Shown here: piece after piece, positions 27,021 through 35,125 of the stretch
Layout: every line of letters starts with the position of its first letter
Numbering within the stretch: the first letter of the stretch is position 1
Made by a program: the position numbers and the translations under genes
The notes under the pieces: model-generated
Told to the model about the DNA's origin: nothing
What the model saw: the letters and a program-made list of their open reading frames with translations, nothing else
The model's database searches: none
From: Eubacterium sp.
GTDB lineage: Bacteria > Bacillota > Clostridia > Lachnospirales > Lachnospiraceae
Direction: 5' to 3'
NCBI GenBank assembly: GCA_017430325.1
Contig: JAFRNE010000010.1
Location: 1 to 64,000 of the forward strand
DNA: 64,000 nt

Positions 27021-28184
27021 TTACTTCCACTTTTTACAAAGCTCTTCGGCAGCCTCACTGACTACAACCGAATCATTCTCAGCCTTCTCTTTTTTGCAAC
27101 GTTCCGCAAGATATTTCTCGAACATTTCTCCGTCAACCGGAATATCCACCCAGTCATCTGTCCAGGTTGAAAGATATGCCGCATTTGAGATATTTAATGA
27201 GTCAAGCCCTTCCTCACCGGGTGCAATTAGAGGCGCATCTTCAAGTATTGCGTCAGCAAAATTATTAAGTATCACTATGCGCCCATCAATACCTTCGGCT
27301 GAATACTCCTGATATTCGGTCTCAGGGCGAACAGTATCCTCCTGTGCAGTGAAGCAGAGCTCACGCTCTGAGGTTTTTAGCTTCCACCATTTAAGCTTTC
27401 CATCCTCTATCACAAGCTTTCCTCTGTCCCCGCTGATCTCAAGCCTGTTTGTTCCACAGGCATCACCGGTAGTTGTAATGAAAGTGGCTGTAGCTCCGTT
27501 ATCATATTCTCCGTAAATAGTCACATCATCTTCAACATCGATATTGTGGTATTTTCCAAAAGCACAGAACGCTCTGATACGCTTAGGCATTCCGCATATC
27601 CAGGTCATCAGATCAATATTATGCGGTGCCTGATTGAGCAGGACTCCGCCGCCATCACCATTCCAGGTTGCTCTCCAGTCAGCCGAATCATAATAGTGCT
27701 GTGTTCTGTACCAGTCAGTGATTATCCACACCACTCTCTTAAGTTCTCCAAGCTGTCCGCTCCTGACGATCTCACGCGCCTTTGCATAGATTGGTTTGGT
27801 CCGCTGATTAAACATGATACCAAACTTCATGCCGGATCTCTTTGCAGCCTCGTTCATCTCCATAACCTGCGAGGTAAATACACCGGCAGGCTTCTCGATC
27901 AAAACATGCAGACCTTTTTCAAAAGCTTTAATCGCCAGTTCAGGATGAGCATAGTGGACGACAGCTATAAGCACAGCATCAACAAGTCCGCTATCCATAA
28001 GTTCTTCAGCCGTTCTAAAACCTTTTGCTTCCGGACACAGTTCCTTACATAGTTCAAGCTTAGCAGGATCCCTGCCGGAATAAGCTGTCACTTCCCATGA
28101 AGGGCACTCGCCGGATACTATATTTTTAAGATAAAATCTTCCCATCTTTCCGACGCCGATTATTCCAAGTCTAAGTTTTTTCAT
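27021..28184 (-). CDS. Gfo/Idh/MocA-family NAD(P)-dependent oxidoreductase
   Basis: This 387-residue cytoplasmic dehydrogenase probably acts on a sugar or sugar acid. The N-terminal Rossmann fold has GVGKMGRFYLKNI, and the family motif EKPAG (about residue 98) carries the catalytic Lys. The C-terminal alpha/beta domain has GGGVLLNQAPHNIDLM, with the usual His. The substrate cannot be read from the sequence. The gene has its own promoter with a palindrome over the -10, and lies just upstream of the trp promoter without a clear terminator. It is not adjacent to the mannan genes. The start is ATG at 28184 behind AGGAGTG. Confidence 0.88.
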   Translation of the reverse strand: MKKLRLGIIGVGKMGRFYLKNIVSGECPSWEVTAYSGRDPAKLELCKELCPEAKGFRTAEELMDSGLVDAVLIAVVHYAHPELAIKAFEKGLHVLIEKPAGVFTSQVMEMNEAAKRSGMKFGIMFNQRTKPIYAKAREIVRSGQLGELKRVVWIITDWYRTQHYYDSADWRATWNGDGGGVLLNQAPHNIDLMTWICGMPKRIRAFCAFGKYHNIDVEDDVTIYGEYDNGATATFITTTGDACGTNRLEISGDRGKLVIEDGKLKWWKLKTSERELCFTAQEDTVRPETEYQEYSAEGIDGRIVILNNFADAILEDAPLIAPGEEGLDSLNISNAAYLSTWTDDWVDIPVDGEMFEKYLAERCKKEKAENDSVVVSEAAEELCKKWK

Positions 28185-28293
28185 TTCACACTCCTATAAG
28201 TAACTCCCGTGTGTAAGCCTCTCCTGATATAGTACTATACTGTATCCTAAGCGTACAAGCAATAGGTCAGAAATCATATATTTTTCCACACGT

Positions 28294-28326
28294 AAAAAGA
28301 ACCACATATCATATGCGGTTCTTTTT
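28294..28326 (-). terminator. second terminator-like hairpin
   Basis: AAAAAGAACCACATAT / ATATGCGGTTCTTTTT, with one mismatch and T runs on both strands. It is a back-up to the hairpin at 28436-28478. Confidence 0.65.
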
Positions 28327-28435
28327 GCTTATCTAAACTATGAAACTATGAAAAGAAGTTTAACTTATCTCGTTGAAATTAATATACAGCTCAAATATGA
28401 ACAAAGTATGTCCTTAAATAAAAAAAACTGTAAAA

Positions 28436-28478
28436 AAAAGCCGAATAAATAGTAAATTTATGCTATTATCCGGCTTTT
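28436..28478 (-). terminator. terminator of the AIM24 gene
   Basis: The arms AAAAGCCGAATAAATAG and CTATTATCCGGCTTTT pair with small mismatches and are followed by T8 on the minus strand. It lies 30 bases past the stop at 28509. Confidence 0.75.
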
Positions 28479-28508
28479 ATTTATATTTTATTCAAAAATA
28501 TCGCCCTT

Positions 28509-29180
28509 TTATCTCTGTGGAATAAAAGGAAGAATAGAACCTGCAAGGTTAGAAATAGGCATTGACTGGATCCAAACCTTTCCAGGACCGGTAATGCATG
28601 TATTGAAGAAGCCCTCACCACCGAAGAACTTATTCTTAAGTCCCTGAACCGACTGAATATCCAAAGAAACAGTAGACTCCATAGCCGCAAGATAACCTGT
28701 ATCGATTATAAGCTGCTGTCCCGGAGCAAGCTCGTATTCCTTGATATAACCATCAAGCTCAACAAATGCTATTCCACGTCCTGAAAGCTTCTGCATAATA
28801 AAGCCTTCACCACCGAAGAAGCCTGCGCCGGCCTTTTTGTTAAAATGAACTGAAAGCTCAACACCTGCAGTAGATGCAAGGAAAGCTGATTTCTGGCAGA
28901 TGATCTCGCTTCCCGGCATAATCTCAAAGGCTCTGATCTGTCCCGGCATGCTGGATGCAAATGCGATCATTCCGTTTCCACGTGCTGTATAACGATTCTG
29001 GAACATTGCCTCTCCCGAAAATGCACGTCCAAACATCTTGCCGACACCGCCGCCTACAGTTTCCATCTGCATATTTGGTGACATCCATGCCATTCCGCCT
29101 TTCTCGGTGATCATTGTCTCTCCGCTTTCCAGATTACAGATCACCACCGGTAATGGTGTTCCCTCGATTGAATAAGTCAT
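28509..29180 (-). CDS. AIM24 family protein (TIGR00266-like)
   Basis: This 223-residue protein of the AIM24/DUF124 family has a Gly-rich beta structure with three similar repeats (for example FFGGEGFIMQKLSG and FFGGEGFFNTCITG). The function of bacterial members is unknown. The start is ATG at 29180 behind AAGGAGG. It follows the KtrA-like gene by 37 bases and may be co-transcribed with it. Confidence 0.85.
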   Translation of the reverse strand: MTYSIEGTPLPVVICNLESGETMITEKGGMAWMSPNMQMETVGGGVGKMFGRAFSGEAMFQNRYTARGNGMIAFASSMPGQIRAFEIMPGSEIICQKSAFLASTAGVELSVHFNKKAGAGFFGGEGFIMQKLSGRGIAFVELDGYIKEYELAPGQQLIIDTGYLAAMESTVSLDIQSVQGLKNKFFGGEGFFNTCITGPGKVWIQSMPISNLAGSILPFIPQR

Positions 29181-29217
29181 AATTAAAACCTCCTTAAATC
29201 TATATAATTATAAATAC

Positions 29218-29862
29218 TTACTTGATAAGCTTAAGATCCGACTTCTCCATAACTACAAGAAGCTCTGTATCATCCTCAAGCGGTCTCTTCGGATCTATGA
29301 AGGAACGCATCTCACTGTGATCCTTAACAGCCACAACGTTCATTCTGTATTTTTCTCTGAGATTAAGTTCTATCAGGTTCTTACCTATCCATTCCGGCTT
29401 AGGCATGATCTCGACAAGACAGAGGTTGTCGTCGACATCAAAAAAATCGAGGAAGGAATCCGATGCCAGCTTTCTTGCTGTTCTAAGACCGGTTTCCTCC
29501 TCCGGAAATATTATCTTATCAGCGCCGACCTTCTTCAGTATCTCGCCCATTCTTTCATCTGCAGCCTTCGCTATTACATGAGGAACGCCCTGCTCCTTTG
29601 AAACCATAACGGCCATGATACTTGCGGTAAGATCCGAACCCATTGCAACAACTACGGTATCCATATCACCGATATTTATACCCTTAAGCGCATCGGCATT
29701 TGAAACATCTGCCTCAACCGCGTAGGTTACTCCGCCGGAAACCGCTTCAACCAGCTCGGCATTTTTGTCGATAGCCATGACCTCCTCACCCATATCATAA
29801 AGACTGAGAGCCAGCTTTCTGCCAAAACGTCCGAGTCCGAGTACTGCTATTGATCTGCTCAT
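29218..29862 (-). CDS. KtrA/TrkA-family potassium channel regulatory subunit
   Basis: This 214-residue RCK protein gates a potassium channel by binding nucleotides. The N-terminal Rossmann domain has GLGRFGRKLA, an acidic residue at the end of strand 2 (AIDKN), and VVAMGSD. A C-terminal RCK_C domain starts near residue 135. The usual partner gene for the KtrB/TrkH membrane subunit is not next to it; the upstream neighbour is a sensor-cyclase. It lies in a small group with the AIM24 gene. The start is ATG at 29862 behind AAAGG. Confidence 0.85.
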   Translation of the reverse strand: MSRSIAVLGLGRFGRKLALSLYDMGEEVMAIDKNAELVEAVSGGVTYAVEADVSNADALKGINIGDMDTVVVAMGSDLTASIMAVMVSKEQGVPHVIAKAADERMGEILKKVGADKIIFPEEETGLRTARKLASDSFLDFFDVDDNLCLVEIMPKPEWIGKNLIELNLREKYRMNVVAVKDHSEMRSFIDPKRPLEDDTELLVVMEKSDLKLIK

Positions 29863-29905
29863 TTTTTTATCCTTTCAGTGGATGATCTCCACATGTATTT
29901 TTCGG

Positions 29906-32206
29906 CTATTTTGCAACAGCCCTGATCTTGATGATCCTGTTATCCTTACTCTGCTTAGCGATATAAAGATCTCTGTCGGCGATAGACATCGCCTCCTCCA
30001 GAGTCATATCCTTTTCTGCCGCTTTAATAAGACAGAAACCACAGGATACGGAAATATTATACGGCTTCGGACTGCTGCTGTTAAACTCTTCAAAGGTCGT
30101 ATTTATCCTCTTAACGATCTCCTTACCCTGAAGCAGGCCCGAATAAACAAAGGCATATTCATCACCGCCGATACGTCCGACGATGCCTTCGTCACCGATA
30201 ATATCCATCAGTATACTACTAATTGTCTGAAGTGAAAAGTCTCCTTCTTCATGTCCGAAACGATCATTGATGATCTTCAGGTTGTTCATGTCAACGTAGG
30301 AAATAAGAGTATTTCTTCCACTCTTCTTATTTTCGGCAATTATCTCCTCGGCAGTTTCATTGAAACCACGTCTGTTAAGGATGCCTGTCAGAACATCATT
30401 TCTTGAAAGCTTATCCAGCTCGATATTATGCTGTCTCATGACTGCGATATTATCCTCAAGCTGCTTCTGCACTTCGTTATTTACACGGAGAACCTCTATC
30501 ATTCTGGCAGCCGTACCAAGCTGATTGGTAAGGAATTCACCGTTTCTGAATGTCATTTCCGTAAGATCATGGAGTATAAGTCCGTAGACCGTATCTCCAA
30601 AATACAGTGGCATCATAACAAGCTCAGCCTTCTCATCGCTCATCTCAGCATTATTAAACAGCTCCTCACAGGATACAGGCTGCCTGTTGAAAGGTACACT
30701 TTCAGGAACGCCGTTCTTAAGTGTAGCCTTAAGCCTTATAGGTACGGAAGTATCCACAGGCTCCTGCTGCAGACGCACGATAGGCTTCTCAAATATATAA
30801 ACATAAGCATTCTTGATGTCCATCCAGTCAAGATGCGATACAAGCTCAATATAGCTCAGATCGTTTGCATACGAAAAATTCAGACTGTCTCTTACAAGCG
30901 TCTTCATGGAATAAAGTATGTGATCAAGATGCTCCTCATATTTTACGTTTCTGTTATTCTGTATTTTTATAATATATTTATAGAGGGTTGCCAGAACCTC
31001 ACTGGCCCTGTTCTTCCTCATATTATCGGTAAAACTCTTTGTTATCTCGCTGTGTATCCTCTGCATATAAGGGATCAGCTCGTCATAGTCGGTATAATCC
31101 AGCGCGCCGTTCTTCAGGAAGGATTTGATATTATCCGTAAGCCTTCTGACGCTGGCATCATCAACACTGTATTTTCTCGTGTTGTCTATCAGCTCTGACA
31201 TAACCTCAACAAACCTGAGGCGAAGCTTCGAACCATCCTCAAGCTCATGATTTCTGTAACGATAAAATACCTGATCAAAATAATGATCAAGGAAAAGCTT
31301 CGAAATCAGCTGGTCGCCGCCGCGGTCAACCGCATCACTTGCATTTCCGAAGGAATCACGACAGATGAATCTTGTCGGAAGCTTCTCCTCGCCGACCTCT
31401 TCGCCTGAGAGCTTACGCATCAGCAGCTGATATGCATAAGCGGCAAGCTCGGTGGTATTTGCATCGATAGTAGACAGCGAAGGATTCATCATAGCTCCGC
31501 TGACCAGATTATCAAAACCGAAAATACAGATATCACTTCCCGGTTCAAGACCTCTCTTTCGCATAACATCATAGAGACCTATCGCCGTCGAATCATTTAC
31601 GCAGAAAACAGCCTGAAGCTCAGGAGCCTGATCCAGAAGCTTAGCCGCTTCCTTTGTAACTCTTTCCGTCAGATCACCTGCAACAAACCAGGTATCCTTC
31701 TTTTCTATTCCATGCTCACGAAGGCATTCCTCGTAAGCCATCTTTCTTTCATAAGCATCACTATTACTGTCAGGACCACCCAACATTCCTATTCTTTTTA
31801 TCTTTTTCTTCTCGATAAGATAACTGAGCGCTTCTTTAATACCCGAAACATTATCAAAGGTCACCCCCGGATACCCCTTAACGCGTGACGCAAGAATCAC
31901 TATAGGAATATCGTCCAGTGACCTGATAAAATCTTCAAGAACTTTTCTGGTTGTAAGGCATCCGATATAATCAGCCGCAACAATAAGACCATCAATACTT
32001 TCCTTCTTCAGAAAGCTTGCTGTTATCTCATACTGATATTCATATCGGTCAGGAAGCCCGGTCAGATCGCGGGCAATGTATTTCAGCGGAACTGTAATAA
32101 GGTTTACATCATCGTTTCGTGCTGCATTTTTGATGCCGTTCCATGCGTCCGATGACAGATAATCCATGATTCCACTGGTAAGAAATGCTATATTCTTCCT
32201 TCTCAT
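29906..32206 (-). CDS. LacI-like sugar-binding sensor fused to a GGDEF diguanylate cyclase
   Basis: This 766-residue cytoplasmic protein should make cyclic-di-GMP under the control of a ligand. Residues about 3-290 form a Peripla_BP/LacI-type ligand domain (DGLIVAAD, GVTFDN, FCVNDSTAIGLYDV, DICIFGFDN), but there is no DNA-binding helix-turn-helix in front and no signal peptide. Residues about 310-440 are helical, and 440-580 could be a GAF-like domain. The GGDEF domain (about 600-760) has DVLTGILNRRGF and the active signature RIGGDEY; the RxxD inhibitory site is absent. It has a strong promoter of its own and lies next to the mannan genes, so a sugar or oligosaccharide signal is plausible but unproven. 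The start is ATG at 32206 behind AGAGG. Confidence 0.85.
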   Translation of the reverse strand: MRRKNIAFLTSGIMDYLSSDAWNGIKNAARNDDVNLITVPLKYIARDLTGLPDRYEYQYEITASFLKKESIDGLIVAADYIGCLTTRKVLEDFIRSLDDIPIVILASRVKGYPGVTFDNVSGIKEALSYLIEKKKIKRIGMLGGPDSNSDAYERKMAYEECLREHGIEKKDTWFVAGDLTERVTKEAAKLLDQAPELQAVFCVNDSTAIGLYDVMRKRGLEPGSDICIFGFDNLVSGAMMNPSLSTIDANTTELAAYAYQLLMRKLSGEEVGEEKLPTRFICRDSFGNASDAVDRGGDQLISKLFLDHYFDQVFYRYRNHELEDGSKLRLRFVEVMSELIDNTRKYSVDDASVRRLTDNIKSFLKNGALDYTDYDELIPYMQRIHSEITKSFTDNMRKNRASEVLATLYKYIIKIQNNRNVKYEEHLDHILYSMKTLVRDSLNFSYANDLSYIELVSHLDWMDIKNAYVYIFEKPIVRLQQEPVDTSVPIRLKATLKNGVPESVPFNRQPVSCEELFNNAEMSDEKAELVMMPLYFGDTVYGLILHDLTEMTFRNGEFLTNQLGTAARMIEVLRVNNEVQKQLEDNIAVMRQHNIELDKLSRNDVLTGILNRRGFNETAEEIIAENKKSGRNTLISYVDMNNLKIINDRFGHEEGDFSLQTISSILMDIIGDEGIVGRIGGDEYAFVYSGLLQGKEIVKRINTTFEEFNSSSPKPYNISVSCGFCLIKAAEKDMTLEEAMSIADRDLYIAKQSKDNRIIKIRAVAK

Positions 32207-32217
32207 GTTACCTCTAT

Positions 32218-32262
32218 AAATAGCCTTCCTCCCGACTGATGACCGGAAGGAATAGCCTGCTT
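32218..32262 (-). other. hairpin in the leader of the sensor-cyclase gene
   Basis: CCTTCCG / CGGGAGG pair with one wobble, without a strong T run. It could be a weak terminator for the preceding esterase gene or a leader structure. Confidence 0.3.
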
Positions 32263-32312
32263 ATTGCATTTTATTAAATCCCCATTGGATTTAGTTTATC
32301 TGTCGTAACAAT

Positions 32313-32341
32313 ATTATACAAAATTGGTTATTGTCTGACAA
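32313..32341 (-). promoter_or_regulatory. sigma-A promoter of the sensor-cyclase gene
   Basis: TTGTCA (32336-32341), 17 bp and TATAAT (32313-32318). The leader is about 100 bases. Confidence 0.75.
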
Positions 32342-32351
32342 GTGCAAAGAT

Positions 32352-34025
32352 TTATAGTTCTACCAAATATTCGAATGGTCTTACCGGCATCATAGCCTTG
32401 TTGTAAAGGTTTACTTTTCCGTAATCAAAGAAGCCGTATCTGATACCGTCAAGCTCCTCTGATGAACCGATAATAACCTTATCGTTATCTATACTTACAT
32501 CCGCAGGAACGGTCCACTCACCGCTGTCCTTCAGGCATATCTCGAAGCCGAAAATATGATCTGCCGCATTGTCTGCACCACTAGCATCACCTGCTGATGC
32601 ACTGCTTTCAGAAGAAAGTTCCTTACGCAGGTCGATCAGTTTATTGTCAGCTGTGATTAGTCCATCCCCGGCATTTGAGAACTGCAGTACATATCTATAT
32701 CCACCACTCTGTTCTCCTTCTGCAGCCACAGAACCATCTGAAACTATAGACACCTCCGATGTATCTGATATTTCTGCAGCCTCGATCAGTTCAGGTTCAC
32801 TTCCGCCTGCCTCAAGGCCGTAAACATCCTTCAGGATCCTTGCAGCTGTTCTCTCTCCCGGAGTCTTCTTATCAACCGGATGCACATTATCATATTCACC
32901 ACAGTCGATAAGCGAAACAAGAAGTGCTCCTTCCGTTGCCTTCACGGCATTGTCCTGAGCCTTTCTGATATAAGCCCACTCGCGCTTATCCTCAGCACCT
33001 CTTCCTATGAACATCGGAAGCTGAAGTATAGCGATCGGCAGCCCGCTGTCCATAAAGGTCTCCCTGTACTCTGTCATAAGCTCCTTTAAAAGCGGCTCAT
33101 ATCTGTCGTATTTCACTGCATCCTCTTCGCCCTGGTAATAAATAAGTCCTCGGCTCTGGAAAGGCGCGATCCTTTCTATCATCGTATGGTAGAGACCGCT
33201 CGGTCTGAAGGCCGACTTAAGTCCCATTGGAGGCGGCCACGGATAGTCACCTGCCGCTGCAGAAAGCTCCTCCGGTGTAATGTCCGGATTCTTCGCCTTT
33301 GCCTCCGCAGCAAGGGTAAGATGCTTCTCAACCATCTCATTATAGGTAAGGAGCAGTCTGTTGTATTCCTCTTCAGTCTGTCCCTTTATACTTTCCTCAA
33401 ACTCCTCCTGGTATTTCCTGCCTTCCTCGTATTTCGCAAGCCTCTCCTCAGCAAGCCAGCAGCTTATGGAGGTTCCTCCCTGATAACAGTCCACTATTCC
33501 GATCGGCACATCAAGCTCTGCATGAAGTTTTTTCGCAAAGAAATAACCCACGCCCGACATATCTTTGAAGTCACCATTTTTCAGCTGATGCCAGGTCTGC
33601 TGAGCCTCTGCTTCTATCACAGCCTCATCCACCACCGGAGTCTTGATCGACTTGAAATATCTTACCTTCGGAAGATTTGCTTCCTCCAGTTCCTTCAGTC
33701 CGTCTTCAGCATTCTGTATTTCAAATTCTATATTTGACTGTCCGTTTTCTATCCAGACCTCACCGAAATACACATCCCTGATCTTCTTTTCAAATACAGG
33801 TTCAGCGTCCTTTTCCACGCAGGCTCTGACCGTCATTACATAAGGTCCGCCCGCGGCATGCTTAGGCAGTCCTATCGTGAACGCTCCGGCACTCACAAAT
33901 ACATCCGCCTCTATATCATCTATTTTTACACTTACATATACAGCTTTTTCCGTTTCGCCAAAGATAAAGAAAGTCTTATCTCTCTGCAGCACCATATGGT
34001 CAGAAAATATAGCCGCCAGCCTCAT
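32352..34025 (-). CDS. SASA-family acetylesterase, probable CE17 mannan acetylesterase
   Basis: This 557-residue cytoplasmic SGNH esterase probably removes 2-O-acetyl groups from mannooligosaccharides. The nucleophile is Ser97 in NGQSNIE. YQGGTSISCW, YYQGEED and the Asp/His pair in YDNVHPVDKK follow. The layout resembles RiCE17, which together with a CE2 enzyme deacetylates imported mannan fragments in Roseburia; the CE2 gene is immediately upstream here. Two low-complexity Ser/Ala/Asp/Gly stretches interrupt the C-terminal third (about residues 415-440 and 465-485). ATG at 34025 follows GGAGG; the open frame runs nine codons further. It is the last gene of the mannan locus in this direction. 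The paralog at 15696-17477 is alike in layout. Confidence 0.8.
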   Translation of the reverse strand: MRLAAIFSDHMVLQRDKTFFIFGETEKAVYVSVKIDDIEADVFVSAGAFTIGLPKHAAGGPYVMTVRACVEKDAEPVFEKKIRDVYFGEVWIENGQSNIEFEIQNAEDGLKELEEANLPKVRYFKSIKTPVVDEAVIEAEAQQTWHQLKNGDFKDMSGVGYFFAKKLHAELDVPIGIVDCYQGGTSISCWLAEERLAKYEEGRKYQEEFEESIKGQTEEEYNRLLLTYNEMVEKHLTLAAEAKAKNPDITPEELSAAAGDYPWPPPMGLKSAFRPSGLYHTMIERIAPFQSRGLIYYQGEEDAVKYDRYEPLLKELMTEYRETFMDSGLPIAILQLPMFIGRGAEDKREWAYIRKAQDNAVKATEGALLVSLIDCGEYDNVHPVDKKTPGERTAARILKDVYGLEAGGSEPELIEAAEISDTSEVSIVSDGSVAAEGEQSGGYRYVLQFSNAGDGLITADNKLIDLRKELSSESSASAGDASGADNAADHIFGFEICLKDSGEWTVPADVSIDNDKVIIGSSEELDGIRYGFFDYGKVNLYNKAMMPVRPFEYLVEL

Positions 34026-34111
34026 ATCATTTCCTCCCCGGAATTCTCCCAAAAACCTATCATTTCCTGCCTGTTGTCAGACCATCATGTCCTCACTTTC
34101 ACAGTCTGTCA

Positions 34112-35125
34112 CTAGACCAGTCCGTTCTCTTTCATGAATATCACGATCCTGTCAGCATCCTTCTCGTGTGTTATCCTTGAAGGATGACCTGAAGCCATTC
34201 CATCATGCTCAACATCATGCTCCGGAAGCTCCAGTCCATAAATCTTCGTAAAGCCCTCAGACTTCACCTTGTCCAGTACCTGCTGAACGTATTTGAAATA
34301 GCCCGGCGCAAGCGTACCCAGAACGCAGATGATATTTGCATCAGGATAAGCTATGCGAAGTGAATACAGAAAGCTCTCATACCTTGCCAGGTAGCCCTTC
34401 TGTATCAGTACATTATCGGTCATAGGACCCGAATCATTCGTGCCGAGATTCACAATTATATTATCGGGAACGAAACGTGAAAGGTCCGCTCTCTCTTCCT
34501 TGTCATAGAAAATATTCTGATAATTAAATACTCTCGGAAGTATTCCCTCAGGATCACCGGTATATTCAACATACATACCGTAGCCCGAAACAGAAACCCA
34601 CTCAGCGTTAAGATCCAGCTTGCGGGCAACAAAAGCTGAATAAGAAAGCTCTCCATCCTCGTCTCTGACAGTATATTCAGCGTCCGGAGCACCCAGAACG
34701 CCATAGCCGCAGGTTATGGAATCACCGATAAAAAGGATCTTTCCTCTCTTATCCTCTTCCACCGGAAGCAGCTCGCCGTCAGCCGTAAGTTCACTTACAG
34801 CCGCCCAGGACATACCTGCCTCGGTGATCTTCACCAGCTTTATCTCGTGCAGTCCTTCCTCCGGAAATACAGCAATGTCTATCACCTCTTCATCACTGTT
34901 TCTGAGAACGATATCCTTATCCTTTTTACTGTCAATATATACTCTGAGCCCCGGCGCATTTATCTCCTCTGTGGTACTGGTGTTAAACTTTGCCGAAAGC
35001 TTCTTTCCTCTGAGTCTTACAGTCATACTGCTGTTTGTATATCCAAGAACTGCCTTATCCTCTCTAAAGCATATTCTTCCCTGAAAGCGTAAATAATCCA
35101 CATCCTTATTTATCTTATAATTCAT
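34112..35125 (-). CDS. CE2-family acetylesterase (jelly-roll plus SGNH)
   Basis: This 337-residue cytoplasmic enzyme probably removes 3-O, 4-O and 6-O acetyl groups from mannooligosaccharides, as RiCE2 does in Roseburia. Residues 1-120 form the N-terminal beta-sandwich typical of CE2. The SGNH domain follows, with Ser136 in FIGDSITCG, the oxyanion Gly and Asn in VSGYG and NLGTNDSG, and the catalytic His in GHPSRITH. CE2 enzymes work with a Ser-His dyad. The ATG at 35125 overlaps the end of the GH36 gene by 11 bases, behind AGGAG, so the two are translationally coupled. Confidence 0.88.
   Translation of the reverse strand: MNYKINKDVDYLRFQGRICFREDKAVLGYTNSSMTVRLRGKKLSAKFNTSTTEEINAPGLRVYIDSKKDKDIVLRNSDEEVIDIAVFPEEGLHEIKLVKITEAGMSWAAVSELTADGELLPVEEDKRGKILFIGDSITCGYGVLGAPDAEYTVRDEDGELSYSAFVARKLDLNAEWVSVSGYGMYVEYTGDPEGILPRVFNYQNIFYDKEERADLSRFVPDNIIVNLGTNDSGPMTDNVLIQKGYLARYESFLYSLRIAYPDANIICVLGTLAPGYFKYVQQVLDKVKSEGFTKIYGLELPEHDVEHDGMASGHPSRITHEKDADRIVIFMKENGLV

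Larger units (their letters stand above)
28185..28508 (-). promoter_or_regulatory. intergenic: promoter with palindromic -10, then two terminators
   Basis: The promoter of the oxidoreductase gene is TTGCTT (28257-28262), 17 bp, TATAGT (28234-28239). The perfect 12-bp palindrome TATAGTACTATA (28228-28239) covers the -10 and may be an operator. The rest holds two terminator hairpins and no gene. Confidence 0.6.

Noticed and set aside
30428..31198. 256-residue plus-strand open frame
   Set aside because: Antisense to the sensor-cyclase gene; composition is that of a mirror frame.
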